Part shown: one piece after another, positions 17,164 through 25,532 of the stretch
Numbering within the stretch: the first letter of the stretch is position 1
Layout of the letters: every line of letters starts with the position of its first letter
Assembly (NCBI GenBank): GCA_041397625.1
Contig: JAWKWH010000001.1
Coordinates: forward strand, 62,001-126,000
Source of the DNA: JAWKWH01 sp041397625
GTDB lineage: Bacteria; Pseudomonadota; Alphaproteobacteria; Rhizobiales; Rhizobiaceae
Direction: 5' to 3'
Length of the DNA stretch: 64,000 nt
The notes under the pieces: model-generated
The model's input: only the letters and a program-made list of their open reading frames with translations
Database searches by the model: none
Told to the model about the DNA's origin: nothing
Program-made: the position numbers and the translations under genes

Positions 17164-18042
17164 TCACGGCGGCTTGAAACCGCATTCCAGCGCGAGAAAG
17201 TGACACTCGCCGAGGATCGCGTGAACCTCATGGTGCGAGCGCCGTTTGTATCCGGGCGGCGGTCCGGGGCGGAGAGGCCCGACGCCTCCCTGACCCGGTT
17301 CGGCTTTCGACCGCCGCGCCATCAGCTTGTTGAGACGTCTGGCCTGCCGCGGCAGGGTCTTCAGCGCGTGGTCGAGTTTCCCGATGCGGCGAAGAAGATA
17401 TTCGACGCGAACATCGTGATCCGGTTTCGCCGGCCCTTCAGGATCGATGAAGCCCGGGACCGAAACGCGCGGGATCGTGCGGCCAGAGCCCGAGAATTTT
17501 GCCTCCTCGCCAAAGCGCTTGCGCGGATCGATCAGCGCGAAGGCGGGGAGTTTTTGTCCACGCGCGAAGGCGGTAAAATCCGGCAGGGGTTTAACGTACG
17601 TACCCAACCTCCCCCTTGAGGGGAGGTCGGCGACTGGCTCGCAATGCGAGACAGAGCCGGGTGGGGGTAATTCATTTCCATCCCGCCTCTCCGTCACCCC
17701 CACCCGTTCGACCGTCGTTTCACTCGGTCTCACGTGCCTCCCCTCAAGGGGGAGGCGGGTTGTCGCTCTTGCCTGCAATGCCGCCGCGACGATGACGATC
17801 AGGCGTCTCAGCGCCGATTCCGCCGGGCGCAGGATGCGCGCGATGAAGCGGTGCAGCGGGCGCGGATCGGCCCTTCGAGGCCCATTGCCCTCATCCTGAG
17901 GTGCGAGCAAAGCGAGCCTCGAAGGGACGGCCAATGGGCGCCTCACGGTGAGGGATTGCATCATTTCCGCCAGTGGCACCAGGGAGGCGATGACGCGGCC
18001 AAGCGCCTCGCGGTTCCTCTCGATTGCCAATTGCCAATCCAT
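17164..18042 (-). CDS. Conserved hypothetical protein, reading frame invaded by two palindromic repeats
   Basis: 292 residues. The N-terminus MDWQLAIERNREAL, the segment RILRPAESALRRLIVIVAA, the middle RVSVPGFIDPEG and the C-terminal TLPRQARRLNKLMARR plus HEVHAILGECHFLALE look like a protein common in Mesorhizobium-type genomes with no assigned function. Two stretches do not look like protein-coding design: residues about 35-57 and 95-147 are translations of palindromic repeats at 17871-17938 and 17602-17760. The frame stays open through both. One hydrophobic stretch near residues 75-90 could be a membrane segment. Being a real gene rests on my memory of similar proteins and on coherent flanks. 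Confidence 0.6.
   Translation of the reverse strand: MDWQLAIERNREALGRVIASLVPLAEMMQSLTVRRPLAVPSRLALLAPQDEGNGPRRADPRPLHRFIARILRPAESALRRLIVIVAAALQARATTRLPLEGRHVRPSETTVERVGVTERRDGNELPPPGSVSHCEPVADLPSRGRLGTYVKPLPDFTAFARGQKLPAFALIDPRKRFGEEAKFSGSGRTIPRVSVPGFIDPEGPAKPDHDVRVEYLLRRIGKLDHALKTLPRQARRLNKLMARRSKAEPGQGGVGPLRPGPPPGYKRRSHHEVHAILGECHFLALECGFKPP
17602..17760. repeat. Large palindromic repeat inside a coding sequence
   Basis: Outer arms are an exact 19-base inverted repeat: CCTCCCCCTTGAGGGGAGG at 17608-17626 and its reverse complement at 17737-17755. Inner arms CGGGTGGGGGT (17658-17668) and ACCCCCACCCG (17696-17706) are also exact. Each outer arm is itself nearly palindromic. The unit, about 155 bases, lies within the hypothetical gene at 17164-18042 and keeps it open. 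The same element family recurs in uvrB at 46675-46788. Confidence 0.9.
17871..17938. repeat. REP-like palindrome inside a coding sequence
   Basis: CCCTTCGAGGC (17871-17881) is matched exactly by GCCTCGAAGGG (17916-17926), and CCCATTGCC pairs with GGCCAATGGG just outside. The interior reads CCTCATCCTGAGGTGCGAGC, a sequence I associate with abundant intergenic repeats of rhizobia. Here it is translated as part of the hypothetical protein at 17164-18042. Confidence 0.8.
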
Positions 18043-18222
18043 GCCGGGTCTCCGTTTGACCGGACAGGATAGAGGGGGGTCGGGAAGCGTGGATATGATT
18101 GTTTCCGAAATGACAGCTCAGCGGACGAAGCAGACATGTGTGTTTGTCGATCTGGGTCGTGGCAGCTCACATCAGGGCTGGCAGGCTCCACCGGGTAACT
18201 CGTTTCGCCCGCCAGGCTTTTA

Positions 18223-18522
18223 TCACTCGGTCGTTGCAAGCTCGTCAGCACCTTGTGGGGAGCAATCTTCCACGAAGGTCCATTCGGGCTTGGCATTTTC
18301 TTCGAGGATCAAGTCGATCACCCGTGCATACCGAGCACCATACTGCTGCAGCATCGTCACTTGCGCGGCAGTATCAGCGGGTAGTGCGACCTGCTCTCCG
18401 TTCACGTTCACCAAGGTGATCGTCGGGCAGTTCTTGGGGCCTGCCTGTAAGTCACTTATGCCGACTATCACCGATAGCGCGAAAGTGGCGACAAGCGCTG
18501 TGGATTTTGCAATATTTGCCAT
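18223..18522 (-). CDS. Small secreted protein of unknown function
   Basis: 99 residues. A signal peptide (MANIAKSTALVATFALSVIV, cleavage near residue 27 after DLQA) precedes a mature part of about 72 residues with two Cys (one in GPKNCPTITL and one in VEDCSPQ) that could form a disulfide. GGAGGACACG directly precedes the ATG at 18522. It is divergent from the winged-helix/TPR regulator, about 100 bases away, and could be its target. Family not recognised. Confidence 0.7.
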   Translation of the reverse strand: MANIAKSTALVATFALSVIVGISDLQAGPKNCPTITLVNVNGEQVALPADTAAQVTMLQQYGARYARVIDLILEENAKPEWTFVEDCSPQGADELATTE

Positions 18523-18625
18523 CGTGTCCTCCATTGGTTGAGTTTGAAGCGCTCTTTGAGGGCGAGCGCCTTCGTCCAGTGGAGCCTCAAAGCGGCAGCG
18601 AAAGTCACGAAAGCGGCCACGAAAA

Positions 18626-20242
18626 ATGCCGAAATCGGATCAAATTATTGATATTGAAGGTTTTCGTTTTCATCAGCGAACACTTGATCTGCATGACCCC
18701 GACGGGAATTTGGTGTCCTTGCGCCCGCAATCGCTCCACGTTTTGTCGGTTCTGAGCGAACAGGCCGGGGAGCTCGTCTCGAAGGACAGCCTTATGGAAC
18801 GGGTCTGGGCGGATACCCACGTGACCGACGACAGCCTCGTCCAGTGCATCTCGGAGATCCGGAAAGCACTTGGTCCGGAGGCGGGCGCTCTCCTGCGCAC
18901 TGTACCGAAACAGGGCTACCGCCTAGATGTGTCGCTCGCGCGGCCACGTCGCCCGTCCCTGCTCACGACAGCCGGGATCGCCGTTCTGACCATCTTAACT
19001 GCTATCGCGCTTTCGGCGCTATTGCTCACGCCTCGCCAGCAGGCCGCACCGGAGGTCCAGTCGATCGCCGTTCTGCCTTTCGAGAACCTCAGCGGCATTG
19101 CCGGGCAGGCCTACTATTCCAACGGTCTCGCCGAGGAGCTCATCGTAAATCTCTCGAGGATTGCCGATCTCAGGGTCGTGTCGCGCGCAGCGTCGTTCTC
19201 GGTAGCGCAGAGCGAGAGCGATCCGCGACAGGTCGCCCGGGAATTGCGAGTGTCCTACCTTGTGGACGGTAGTGTGCGCCGCGAGGGTCAGACCCTACGG
19301 ATCACGGCCGCGTTAATCGACGGCGCGAACGGCGAAAACATCTGGGCTGATAGCTATGCGGGGGCAGAAGCGGATGTGTTCGATTTCCAAGAGACGGTCC
19401 TCTCCGAACTCGTGCGTGTGTTGTCGGTCCGTCTGTCCCAGCAAGAGCGCGAACGCCTGGGAGTTCGGGGCACGCGCGATGCCGATGCCTTTGACAATTA
19501 CCTTCGGGGCAAAGAACTGGCCGGCTTCCTGACCGCGAGCCATAATGAACAAGCGGAAGAGGCCTTTGCCGAGGCCATCCGACGTGACCCAGATTATGCC
19601 GCAGCCCACGCCCAGCTTTCGATCGTACTCAGCATGCGGGCCGAGTACAGCTGGACAAGCGATGTGACGAACACTTTGGCGAGGGCGGTTCTGCATGCGG
19701 AACGGGCGGTGGCCCTGTCACCTGATCTGCCCTTTGCTCATTTCGCGCTCGGACGGCTTCTGTCCCGAAGTTTCATCGCGGACCTTGCAGGGGCCAGCGC
19801 CGAGTTCGAGAGGGCCATCGAACTCGACCCAAACTACACGGACGCTTACGCTTTTCACGCGATCGTGCAGGTGGCCAATGGACGGGCAAAGGATGGGCTG
19901 AACACCATCGCGGAAGCTTTCGCGCGCAATCCCGTTCCGCCGTACTGGTACTATATGCCGCTTGGACTGGCCAACTTCTACCTCGGCGACTACGAAGCAG
20001 CAGAGGCTGCGCTAACTGAACTCCTCCAGCGCAACCCCAACCTCCAGAATGCCCTGCGGATCCTGATCGCAACTTATGGCCATATGGGACGGCTGGACGA
20101 CGCCGAGTGGCGGGTCATGGAATACGAGGCCTTGGGCGTCCCCGCCACGATCACCGACATCATGCAGGTGATCAACATCGAACACCCTCCCTACCGAGAG
20201 GCGGTCATTGACGGGCTGAGGCTTGCCGGCCTGCCGGAATAG
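18626..20242 (+). CDS. Membrane-anchored OmpR-type winged-helix regulator with TPR domain (CadC-like)
   Basis: 538 residues. Residues about 1-105 are an OmpR/PhoB-type winged-helix domain (LRPQSLHVLSVLSEQAGELV, then LVQCISEIRKALG and VPKQGYRLD). A single membrane helix follows at about 113-134. Residues about 145-260 (SIAVLPFENLS, NGLAEELIVNLSRI) are a TolB-N/FlgO-like domain found in such regulators, and residues about 270-510 form TPR repeats (AHFALGRLL, AEFERAIELDPNYTDAY). This is a one-component sensor that would bind DNA from the membrane, as CadC does. There is no phosphorylation domain. It has no clear ribosome binding site and looks less GC-biased at third positions than neighbours, hinting at acquisition. 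Confidence 0.85.
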   Translation: MPKSDQIIDIEGFRFHQRTLDLHDPDGNLVSLRPQSLHVLSVLSEQAGELVSKDSLMERVWADTHVTDDSLVQCISEIRKALGPEAGALLRTVPKQGYRLDVSLARPRRPSLLTTAGIAVLTILTAIALSALLLTPRQQAAPEVQSIAVLPFENLSGIAGQAYYSNGLAEELIVNLSRIADLRVVSRAASFSVAQSESDPRQVARELRVSYLVDGSVRREGQTLRITAALIDGANGENIWADSYAGAEADVFDFQETVLSELVRVLSVRLSQQERERLGVRGTRDADAFDNYLRGKELAGFLTASHNEQAEEAFAEAIRRDPDYAAAHAQLSIVLSMRAEYSWTSDVTNTLARAVLHAERAVALSPDLPFAHFALGRLLSRSFIADLAGASAEFERAIELDPNYTDAYAFHAIVQVANGRAKDGLNTIAEAFARNPVPPYWYYMPLGLANFYLGDYEAAEAALTELLQRNPNLQNALRILIATYGHMGRLDDAEWRVMEYEALGVPATITDIMQVINIEHPPYREAVIDGLRLAGLPE

Positions 20243-20464
20243 GAGGTCCAAGTCGGTGCCATATACTGAAACATGGTCGCTGGGCTGTTCTGGTTTGGGC
20301 TCTGCGCCGATTTCACATTCCCAACGCCCCTGCCGAATCGCATTGGAAGTGCCCGGCGTGGTCGCGCGCCCGCGCCGGGGCGTGATTGTCCCCCGCGAAG
20401 CGGCGGACACCCGCCGTGAAATCGTGTGTCCGCGATTCCCTAAGTTGAGGAGATGGTTTCGGCC

Positions 20465-22057
20465 TCAAGCCGCCTTGGCGCGGATCTGGTAGTCCTTGAC
20501 CTCGTCGAACACCATGCCCGGCGCGCGATCGGCCTCGTAGTTCAGCGAAAAGGCGTTTTCGGCCAGGAACACCGGATCGCCGTCGAGGTCGCGGGCGATC
20601 GCGGCGCGCTGCTTCTGCATGAAGGCCTCGAGCTGGCCGCGGTCCTGGTGCGAAATCCAGCGGCAGACATTGAAGCGCGCCGCCTCGAAATCGACCGGCA
20701 GGCCGTATTCCTGTTTCAGCCGCTCCTTCAGCACGTCGAGCTGCAAGGCGCCGACGACGCCGACGATGGCCGGAGAACCGTCTTCGGGTACGAACAGCTG
20801 GACGACGCCCTCCTCGGCCATCTGCTGCAGCGCTTCCTTCAGCTTCTTGGCCTTCATGGCGTCGCCGAGGCGGACGCGGCGGAGAATCTCGGGCGCGAAA
20901 TTGGGCACGCCGCGAAACAGCAGGTCCTCGCCCTCGGTCAGCGTGTCGCCGATGCGCAGCGTGCCGTGATTGGGAATGCCGACGACATCGCCGGCAACGG
21001 CATTGTCGGCGAGCTGGCGCTGGTGGGCGAAGAAGAATTGCGGCGCCGACAGCGTCATCGCCTTGCCGGTGCGCACCAGCTTGGCCTTCATGCCGCGATT
21101 GAGCGAGCCCGAGCACACGCGCACGAAGGCGATGCGGTCGCGGTGGTTGGGGTCCATGTTGGCCTGGATCTTGAAGACGAAGGCGGTCAGCGCCGGTTCG
21201 GTTGCCGCGATCAGCCGCTTGTCGGACGCCTGGGCGCGCGGGCTCGGCGCGAATGCGCCCAGCGCCTCGATCAGGTCGCGCACGCCGTGGTTCTTCAGCG
21301 CCGAGCCGAAATAGACCGGCGTCAGGTGCCCCTCCAGAAAGGCCTGTCTGTCGAACGGCCGGCAGGCTTCCTGCGCCAGCACCGCCTCGTCGATGAAGGT
21401 ATCGCGCTCGTTTTCCGGCAGCAGGCCGGAGACCAGCTCCGATTGCGGGCCGTTCACCCCGGTGGGCTCGAGCTGGGCGTCGTCGCGGCGGACCGTGCCG
21501 GCGGCCATGTTCCAGGTGCCGGCGAAGCTCTTGGCGCGGCCGATCGGCCAGGTGACCGGCGCCGTGTCGAGCGCCAGCTTCTGCTCGATCTCGTCGAGGA
21601 TCTCGAAGGGGTCGCGCGATTCACGGTCCATCTTGTTGACGAAGGTGACGATGGGAATGTCGCGCAGCCGGCAGACCTCGAACAGTTTCAGCGTGCGCGG
21701 CTCGATGCCCTTGGCCGCGTCGATGACCATGACGGCGGCATCGACGGCTGTGAGCGTGCGGTAGGTGTCGTCGGAAAAGTCCTCGTGGCCCGGCGTGTCG
21801 AGCAGGTTGAAGACATGGTCGCCATATTCGAAGGTCATCACCGAGGTGACCACCGAGATGCCGCGCTCGCGCTCGATCTTCATCCAGTCGGAACGCGACT
21901 GGACGCGGTTGCGCTTGGCCTTGACCTCGCCGGCGAGCTGGATGGCGCCGCCGAACAGCAGAAGCTTTTCGGTGAGCGTGGTCTTGCCCGCATCCGGGTG
22001 CGAGATGATCGCAAAGGTCCGCCGGCGCGCCACGGCGCTTTCGATTGATTCGGCCAT
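20465..22057 (-). CDS. prfC: Peptide chain release factor 3
   Basis: 530-residue translational GTPase. G1 is AIISHPDAGKTTLTEKLL, G3 DTPGHEDF, G4 NKMD; the RF3-specific ERGISVVTSVMTFEYGD follows the GTPase switch. RF3 recycles RF1 and RF2 from the ribosome after peptide release. The ATG at 22057 (MAESIESAVARRRTF) matches homologues; the longer open frame upstream would run through the promoter of the divergent TetR gene. The 222 bases between this gene and the regulator to the left hold nothing I recognise. Confidence 0.96.
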   Translation of the reverse strand: MAESIESAVARRRTFAIISHPDAGKTTLTEKLLLFGGAIQLAGEVKAKRNRVQSRSDWMKIERERGISVVTSVMTFEYGDHVFNLLDTPGHEDFSDDTYRTLTAVDAAVMVIDAAKGIEPRTLKLFEVCRLRDIPIVTFVNKMDRESRDPFEILDEIEQKLALDTAPVTWPIGRAKSFAGTWNMAAGTVRRDDAQLEPTGVNGPQSELVSGLLPENERDTFIDEAVLAQEACRPFDRQAFLEGHLTPVYFGSALKNHGVRDLIEALGAFAPSPRAQASDKRLIAATEPALTAFVFKIQANMDPNHRDRIAFVRVCSGSLNRGMKAKLVRTGKAMTLSAPQFFFAHQRQLADNAVAGDVVGIPNHGTLRIGDTLTEGEDLLFRGVPNFAPEILRRVRLGDAMKAKKLKEALQQMAEEGVVQLFVPEDGSPAIVGVVGALQLDVLKERLKQEYGLPVDFEAARFNVCRWISHQDRGQLEAFMQKQRAAIARDLDGDPVFLAENAFSLNYEADRAPGMVFDEVKDYQIRAKAA

Positions 22058-22152
22058 CGGATTGTCCAAGAAGGAATGTGCCGCGCTTCTGGCAGCAAGC
22101 AAGGACCATGTCAAACGTCGCGTCGCTTCGCCGGGCGCACCGACAAACGATC

Positions 22153-22181
22153 TTGACAGCATACCAACTGGTTGGTATGCA
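22153..22181 (+). promoter_or_regulatory. Promoter and operator of the TetR gene
   Basis: TTGACA (22153-22158) and TATGCA (22176-22181) are 17 bases apart, a good sigma-70-type promoter. The spacer is filled by an inverted repeat, ATACCAAC and GTTGGTAT (8-base arms, 2-base centre, 22161-22178), a typical TetR operator. Transcription should begin close to 22188, at the ATG of the regulator. Confidence 0.75.
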
Positions 22182-22188
22182 TGCGCTC

Positions 22189-22818
22189 ATGAGCACTGAA
22201 GCAAAGACCAAGCCGCAGCACCCGACCCGCGTCAAGATTCTCGACGCGGCGATCGCCCTGGTCCGCCAGAAGGGCTATTCGGCCATGCGCGTGGAAGATG
22301 TCTGCGAGGCGGCCGGCGTGACCAAGGGTGCCTTCTTCCACCATTTCCGCGACAAGGAGGAACTGGCGATCGCCACGGCCAGGCACTGGTCGGAGACGAC
22401 GGGCGCGATGTTCGCCGCCGCGCCCTATCATCAACCTGACGATCCGCTGGAGCGGTTCCTCGGCTACATCCAGTTGCGCGAGGCGATCATCGGCGGCAGC
22501 ACGGATGCGTTCACCTGCGCGGCCGGCACCATGGCCCAGGAGACGCATCTCAGCCATCCGGCGATCCGCGATGCGGCGCGTGCGGCGATTTTCGACCATG
22601 CCGCGACGCTCGAACCCGACATTGCCGCGGCGAAGGAGAGATACTGCCCGAATGCCGACTGGAGCCCGCATTCGCTGGCGCTGTTCACCCAGGCGGCGCT
22701 GCAGGGTGCCTTCATCCTCGCCAAGGCCGATGGCGGCCCGGACGTGGCGCGCGACATGGTCGGCCATCTCGAAACCTATGTGCGCATGCTGTTCGGCAAG
22801 GCGAGCAAAGCAGAATGA
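22189..22818 (+). CDS. TetR family transcriptional regulator
   Basis: 209 residues. The N-terminal HTH is RVKILDAAIALVRQKGYSAM and then VEDVCEAAGVTKGAFFHHF. The C-terminal ligand domain has the pattern of the NemR/AcrR-like group (FTCAAGTMAQETH). Cys residues at CEAAG and FTCAAG could be sensors of electrophiles but this is speculation. The ATG at 22189 lies where transcription is expected to start; another in-frame ATG at 22177 lies inside the -10 box and so is unlikely. Its stop overlaps the amidase start by ATGA, so it probably represses its own operon (regulator, amidase, VOC protein). Confidence 0.9.
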   Translation: MSTEAKTKPQHPTRVKILDAAIALVRQKGYSAMRVEDVCEAAGVTKGAFFHHFRDKEELAIATARHWSETTGAMFAAAPYHQPDDPLERFLGYIQLREAIIGGSTDAFTCAAGTMAQETHLSHPAIRDAARAAIFDHAATLEPDIAAAKERYCPNADWSPHSLALFTQAALQGAFILAKADGGPDVARDMVGHLETYVRMLFGKASKAE

Positions 22819-24065
22819 CCGCCGTGAGCGACCAGGTTATCGCACAACAGGCGACCGAACCGGATATCGCCACGCAGTCGGCGATGTTTCGCTCCCGCAA
22901 AGCCGATCCGCGCGCCGTTGTCGACGGACTGCTCGACAAGGCCGATGCAGCCAACCCGGCGCTCAACGCCTTCATCACGATCACCCGCGACCTGGCCAGG
23001 CACCAGGCCGCCGCCTCAGCCGAGCGTTACGCGGCGGGCACTCCGCTGTCGCCGCTCGACGGCATCGCGGTGGCGGTGAAGGATTTCTACGATACGGCCG
23101 GCATCGCCACCACCGCCGGCTTCCGGCACTTCCGCCACCGCGTACCGGAGGCCGACGCCGCCATGGTGACACGGCTGCGCGATGCCGGTGCGGTGCTGAT
23201 CGGCAAGACCAACATGGATGCGCTCGGCATGGCCACCACCGGCCGCGAGAGCGCGTTCGGGCCGGTCGCCAACCCCTGGTCTGGGCGCCATGTGACCGGC
23301 GGGTCGTCGTCCGGTTCGGCCGTGGCCGTCGCGACGGGCCTGTGCTTCGCCACCGTCGACACCGATGCCGCCGGATCGGCGCGTCTGCCAGCCGCCATTT
23401 GCGGCCTTGCGGGCTTCAAGCCGAGCTACGGCGTGCTGTCGGGGGAAGGCATTCTGGCGGGCGAGCCGGCCGATCCGGCGATCCTGGCGCTCGCCCATGT
23501 GGCGCTCCAGGCTCGCACGGCGGCAGACGTCGCGCTCGTGTTCGAAACCCTGTCGCAAAGGTCCGCGGTCCCGAAACGCGACCCGATCCGCATTGCGGCG
23601 GCGGCCAACATTCCCGTCCATGCGCAAATGCAGGAGGGGTTCGACGCCGCGATGGAAACTCTGGCCGAGATCTCGGTGCTTGCCGCGCCGGTGACATTGC
23701 CATTGGAGATGGCGACGTTCGACATATCGGCGGTCGAAGAACACCGCGCCGCGGCCGATGACCTGATGTTCGCGGCCTGCGACGTGGTCGTGCTGCCGAC
23801 GCTTGCCGAACCCGCGCCCACGATCGTTGAGGCAGAACGGTTGGGAGCGAGCGCGGTACGACAGGACAATGTCTTCTTCGCCAACTATTTCGGCCTTCCG
23901 GCGATCACCGTGCCGATGGGTACCGACAGTTCGGGCGTGCCGACCGGCCTTCAGCTTGTCGGGCGCGCCGGAAAAGACGAACTCGTGCTTGCCCTGGCGC
24001 GGGCGTTCCAGGCCGCCTATGCGGACCGGGTGCCCGCGCCGTTTTTCTCACCTTCGAACCAATAG
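22815..24065 (+). CDS. Amidase-signature family hydrolase
   Basis: 416 residues. The Ser-cisSer-Lys triad is in place: Lys89 in VAVKDF, the Gly/Ser-rich VTGGSSSGSAVAVA, and nucleophile Ser188 in DAAGSARLPAA. The C-terminal PAITVPMGTDSSGVPTGLQL is the usual family ending. Members hydrolyse amides, for example indole-acetamide, allophanate or Glu-tRNA amidation donors; at 416 residues it is a compact member and not GatA. Coupled to TetR by overlap, with a VOC protein gene 10 bases downstream. The substrate cannot be inferred. Confidence 0.88.
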   Translation: MTAVSDQVIAQQATEPDIATQSAMFRSRKADPRAVVDGLLDKADAANPALNAFITITRDLARHQAAASAERYAAGTPLSPLDGIAVAVKDFYDTAGIATTAGFRHFRHRVPEADAAMVTRLRDAGAVLIGKTNMDALGMATTGRESAFGPVANPWSGRHVTGGSSSGSAVAVATGLCFATVDTDAAGSARLPAAICGLAGFKPSYGVLSGEGILAGEPADPAILALAHVALQARTAADVALVFETLSQRSAVPKRDPIRIAAAANIPVHAQMQEGFDAAMETLAEISVLAAPVTLPLEMATFDISAVEEHRAAADDLMFAACDVVVLPTLAEPAPTIVEAERLGASAVRQDNVFFANYFGLPAITVPMGTDSSGVPTGLQLVGRAGKDELVLALARAFQAAYADRVPAPFFSPSNQ

Positions 24066-24075
24066 GACCAGAACA

Positions 24076-24498
24076 ATGGAACCGACAGTCTATCTTCTCT
24101 TCAACGGCAATTGCCTCGAAGCGATGACCTTTTATGCCGAGACGCTCGGAGGCGAGATCACCGGCGTGGTCAAGAACGGGGATGCACCCAACCCGGAAAG
24201 CCGCATGCCCGGCGGCGACGACCTGGTGATGAACATGAACATGCGGCTCGGCAACGCCAACATCATGGCCTCCGACACGCCGGGCGAATGGTACAGCAAG
24301 CCGCAAGGCTTTTCCGTATCCGTGGCGCCTGAGACGCGGGAGGATTTCGACCGTGTCTACGCCGCCCTGTCGGAAAACGCCCAATCGGTGGCGATGGAGC
24401 CCGGCGAGACGTTCTGGGCGGAACGCTTCGCCATGGTGACCGACCGCTACGGCACGCCGTGGATGCTGAATTTCGCCGGTTCGAAGGCGCAAGGCTGA
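24076..24498 (+). CDS. VOC superfamily PhnB-like protein
   Basis: 140 residues. VYLLFNGNCLEAMTFYAETLGG at the N-terminus and RYGTPWMLNFAG at the C-terminus are hallmarks of the PhnB/YjdN-like branch of the glyoxalase/bleomycin-resistance fold. Members often bind metal or small ligands; many have no known activity. AGGA upstream and a 10-base gap to the amidase gene place it third in the TetR operon. Confidence 0.85.
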   Translation: MEPTVYLLFNGNCLEAMTFYAETLGGEITGVVKNGDAPNPESRMPGGDDLVMNMNMRLGNANIMASDTPGEWYSKPQGFSVSVAPETREDFDRVYAALSENAQSVAMEPGETFWAERFAMVTDRYGTPWMLNFAGSKAQG

Positions 24499-24666
24499 AC
24501 CCCGAACCAGGGATCGGCCACGCCATCCGTTTGCGGTGGTGACAGCAAAACCGCCGCGCGGGTCGGACGGGCGTTTTACGGCCTTGTGATCGCCTTCCAG
24601 GCCTTCGACGTCGCGCCGCAAGCCGCCGCCTGACCCTGCGCGGCCGGGCCGGTCGGCCGGTTCGGC

Positions 24667-24882
24667 TCAGCGTCCGCGTCCGTTGGTGCGCTCATACAGG
24701 TCGCGCACGATGCGGCTTGCCGTCTTTTCGAACATGAACGGCAGCAGCGCGTGCACCAGCGCCGCGCCGGCCGCCGCCAGCAACGCCAGGGCAAAGCGGG
24801 CGGCGAACGCCATGTGCTCGAAATAGCTCTCGTCCACCGAAGCGGGATGCTCGGTCATCAGCCTGACGATATGAACGGTCAT
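24667..24882 (-). CDS. DUF6356-type small membrane protein
   Basis: 71 residues. The MTEHPASVDESYFEH segment, a hydrophobic stretch (about residues 26-46) and HALLPFMFEKTASRIV match a small family found widely in alphaproteobacteria and annotated as DUF6356. AGGAGGAAC just before the ATG at 24882 is a strong ribosome binding site. One membrane helix is predicted. It is divergent from the Lrp gene and shares its AT-rich upstream region. Function unknown. The 168 bases between it and the VOC gene hold nothing I recognise. Confidence 0.8.
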   Translation of the reverse strand: MTVHIVRLMTEHPASVDESYFEHMAFAARFALALLAAAGAALVHALLPFMFEKTASRIVRDLYERTNGRGR

Positions 24883-24968
24883 TTGAGTTCCTCCTGATCG
24901 GTCCGTTGCGCCATTATCGCTCCGCTTCGCTGAAGAATTATCCCAAATATCCTGTATTCTTTTAAAAA

Positions 24969-24988
24969 TATGGGATATTCATCCCATA
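24969..24988. promoter_or_regulatory. Probable operator in the DUF6356/Lrp divergent region
   Basis: TATGGGAT and ATCCCATA form an exact 8-base inverted repeat with a 4-base centre, ending one base before the Lrp start codon. Related half sites (ATCCCAAATATCC) lie at about 24938-24952. The whole region 24925-24990 is unusually AT-rich. The dyad position suggests autoregulation by the Lrp protein. Confidence 0.6.
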
Positions 24989-24989
24989 A

Positions 24990-25460
24990 ATGAGCTGGGA
25001 TATCGATCAAATAGACCGCCGCATTCTCGCTGAGCTGCAGCTTGACGCCTCGTTGTCGGTCGAACAACTGGCGTCGCGCATCAACCTGTCGCGCAATGCC
25101 TGCTGGCGCCGCATGAAACGGCTCGACGAAGACGGCTATATCCGCCGGCGTGTCGCGCTGCTCGATGCTGAGAAGCTGGGCCTCGGCCTGTCGGTCTTCG
25201 TGTTCGTGCGCACCGCTTCGCACGATCCTGGATGGCTGAAGCGTTTTCGCGATGCGGTGGCCGCCTTTCCGGAGATCACCGGCGTCCATCGCATGTCGGG
25301 CGATCTCGACTACGTGCTGCGCGTGCGCGTCACCGACGTGAAAGCCTATGACAGGTTCTACCAGCGGCTGATCGCCAGGGTCCCGCTGTCGGACGTCTCG
25401 GCTTCCTTCGTCATGGAGGATATCAAGGATACGACGGCGGTTCCCGTCGAAATCCGTTGA
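24990..25460 (+). CDS. Lrp/AsnC family regulator
   Basis: 156 residues. The N-terminal HTH is WDIDQIDRRILAELQLDA and INLSRNACWRRMKRLDEDGYI; the C-terminal RAM domain includes ITGVHRMSGDLDYVLRVRV. These proteins sense amino acids and often control transport or catabolism genes. No ribosome binding site precedes the ATG, and a palindrome ends one base before it, so a leaderless or nearly leaderless transcript is possible. It may regulate the divergent DUF6356 gene. Confidence 0.92.
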   Translation: MSWDIDQIDRRILAELQLDASLSVEQLASRINLSRNACWRRMKRLDEDGYIRRRVALLDAEKLGLGLSVFVFVRTASHDPGWLKRFRDAVAAFPEITGVHRMSGDLDYVLRVRVTDVKAYDRFYQRLIARVPLSDVSASFVMEDIKDTTAVPVEIR

Positions 25461-25532
25461 GAGCGGCCTTGTCGAACTTGACCCCCGACACAAACCTGTC
25501 GATAGACGGGCGGAACCGAAGAGGGAGACGAG

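Noticed and set aside
15012..17231. 739-codon minus-strand open frame over pirin and ppk2
   Set aside because: It overlaps two certain genes and its translation is His/Arg-rich with no motif.
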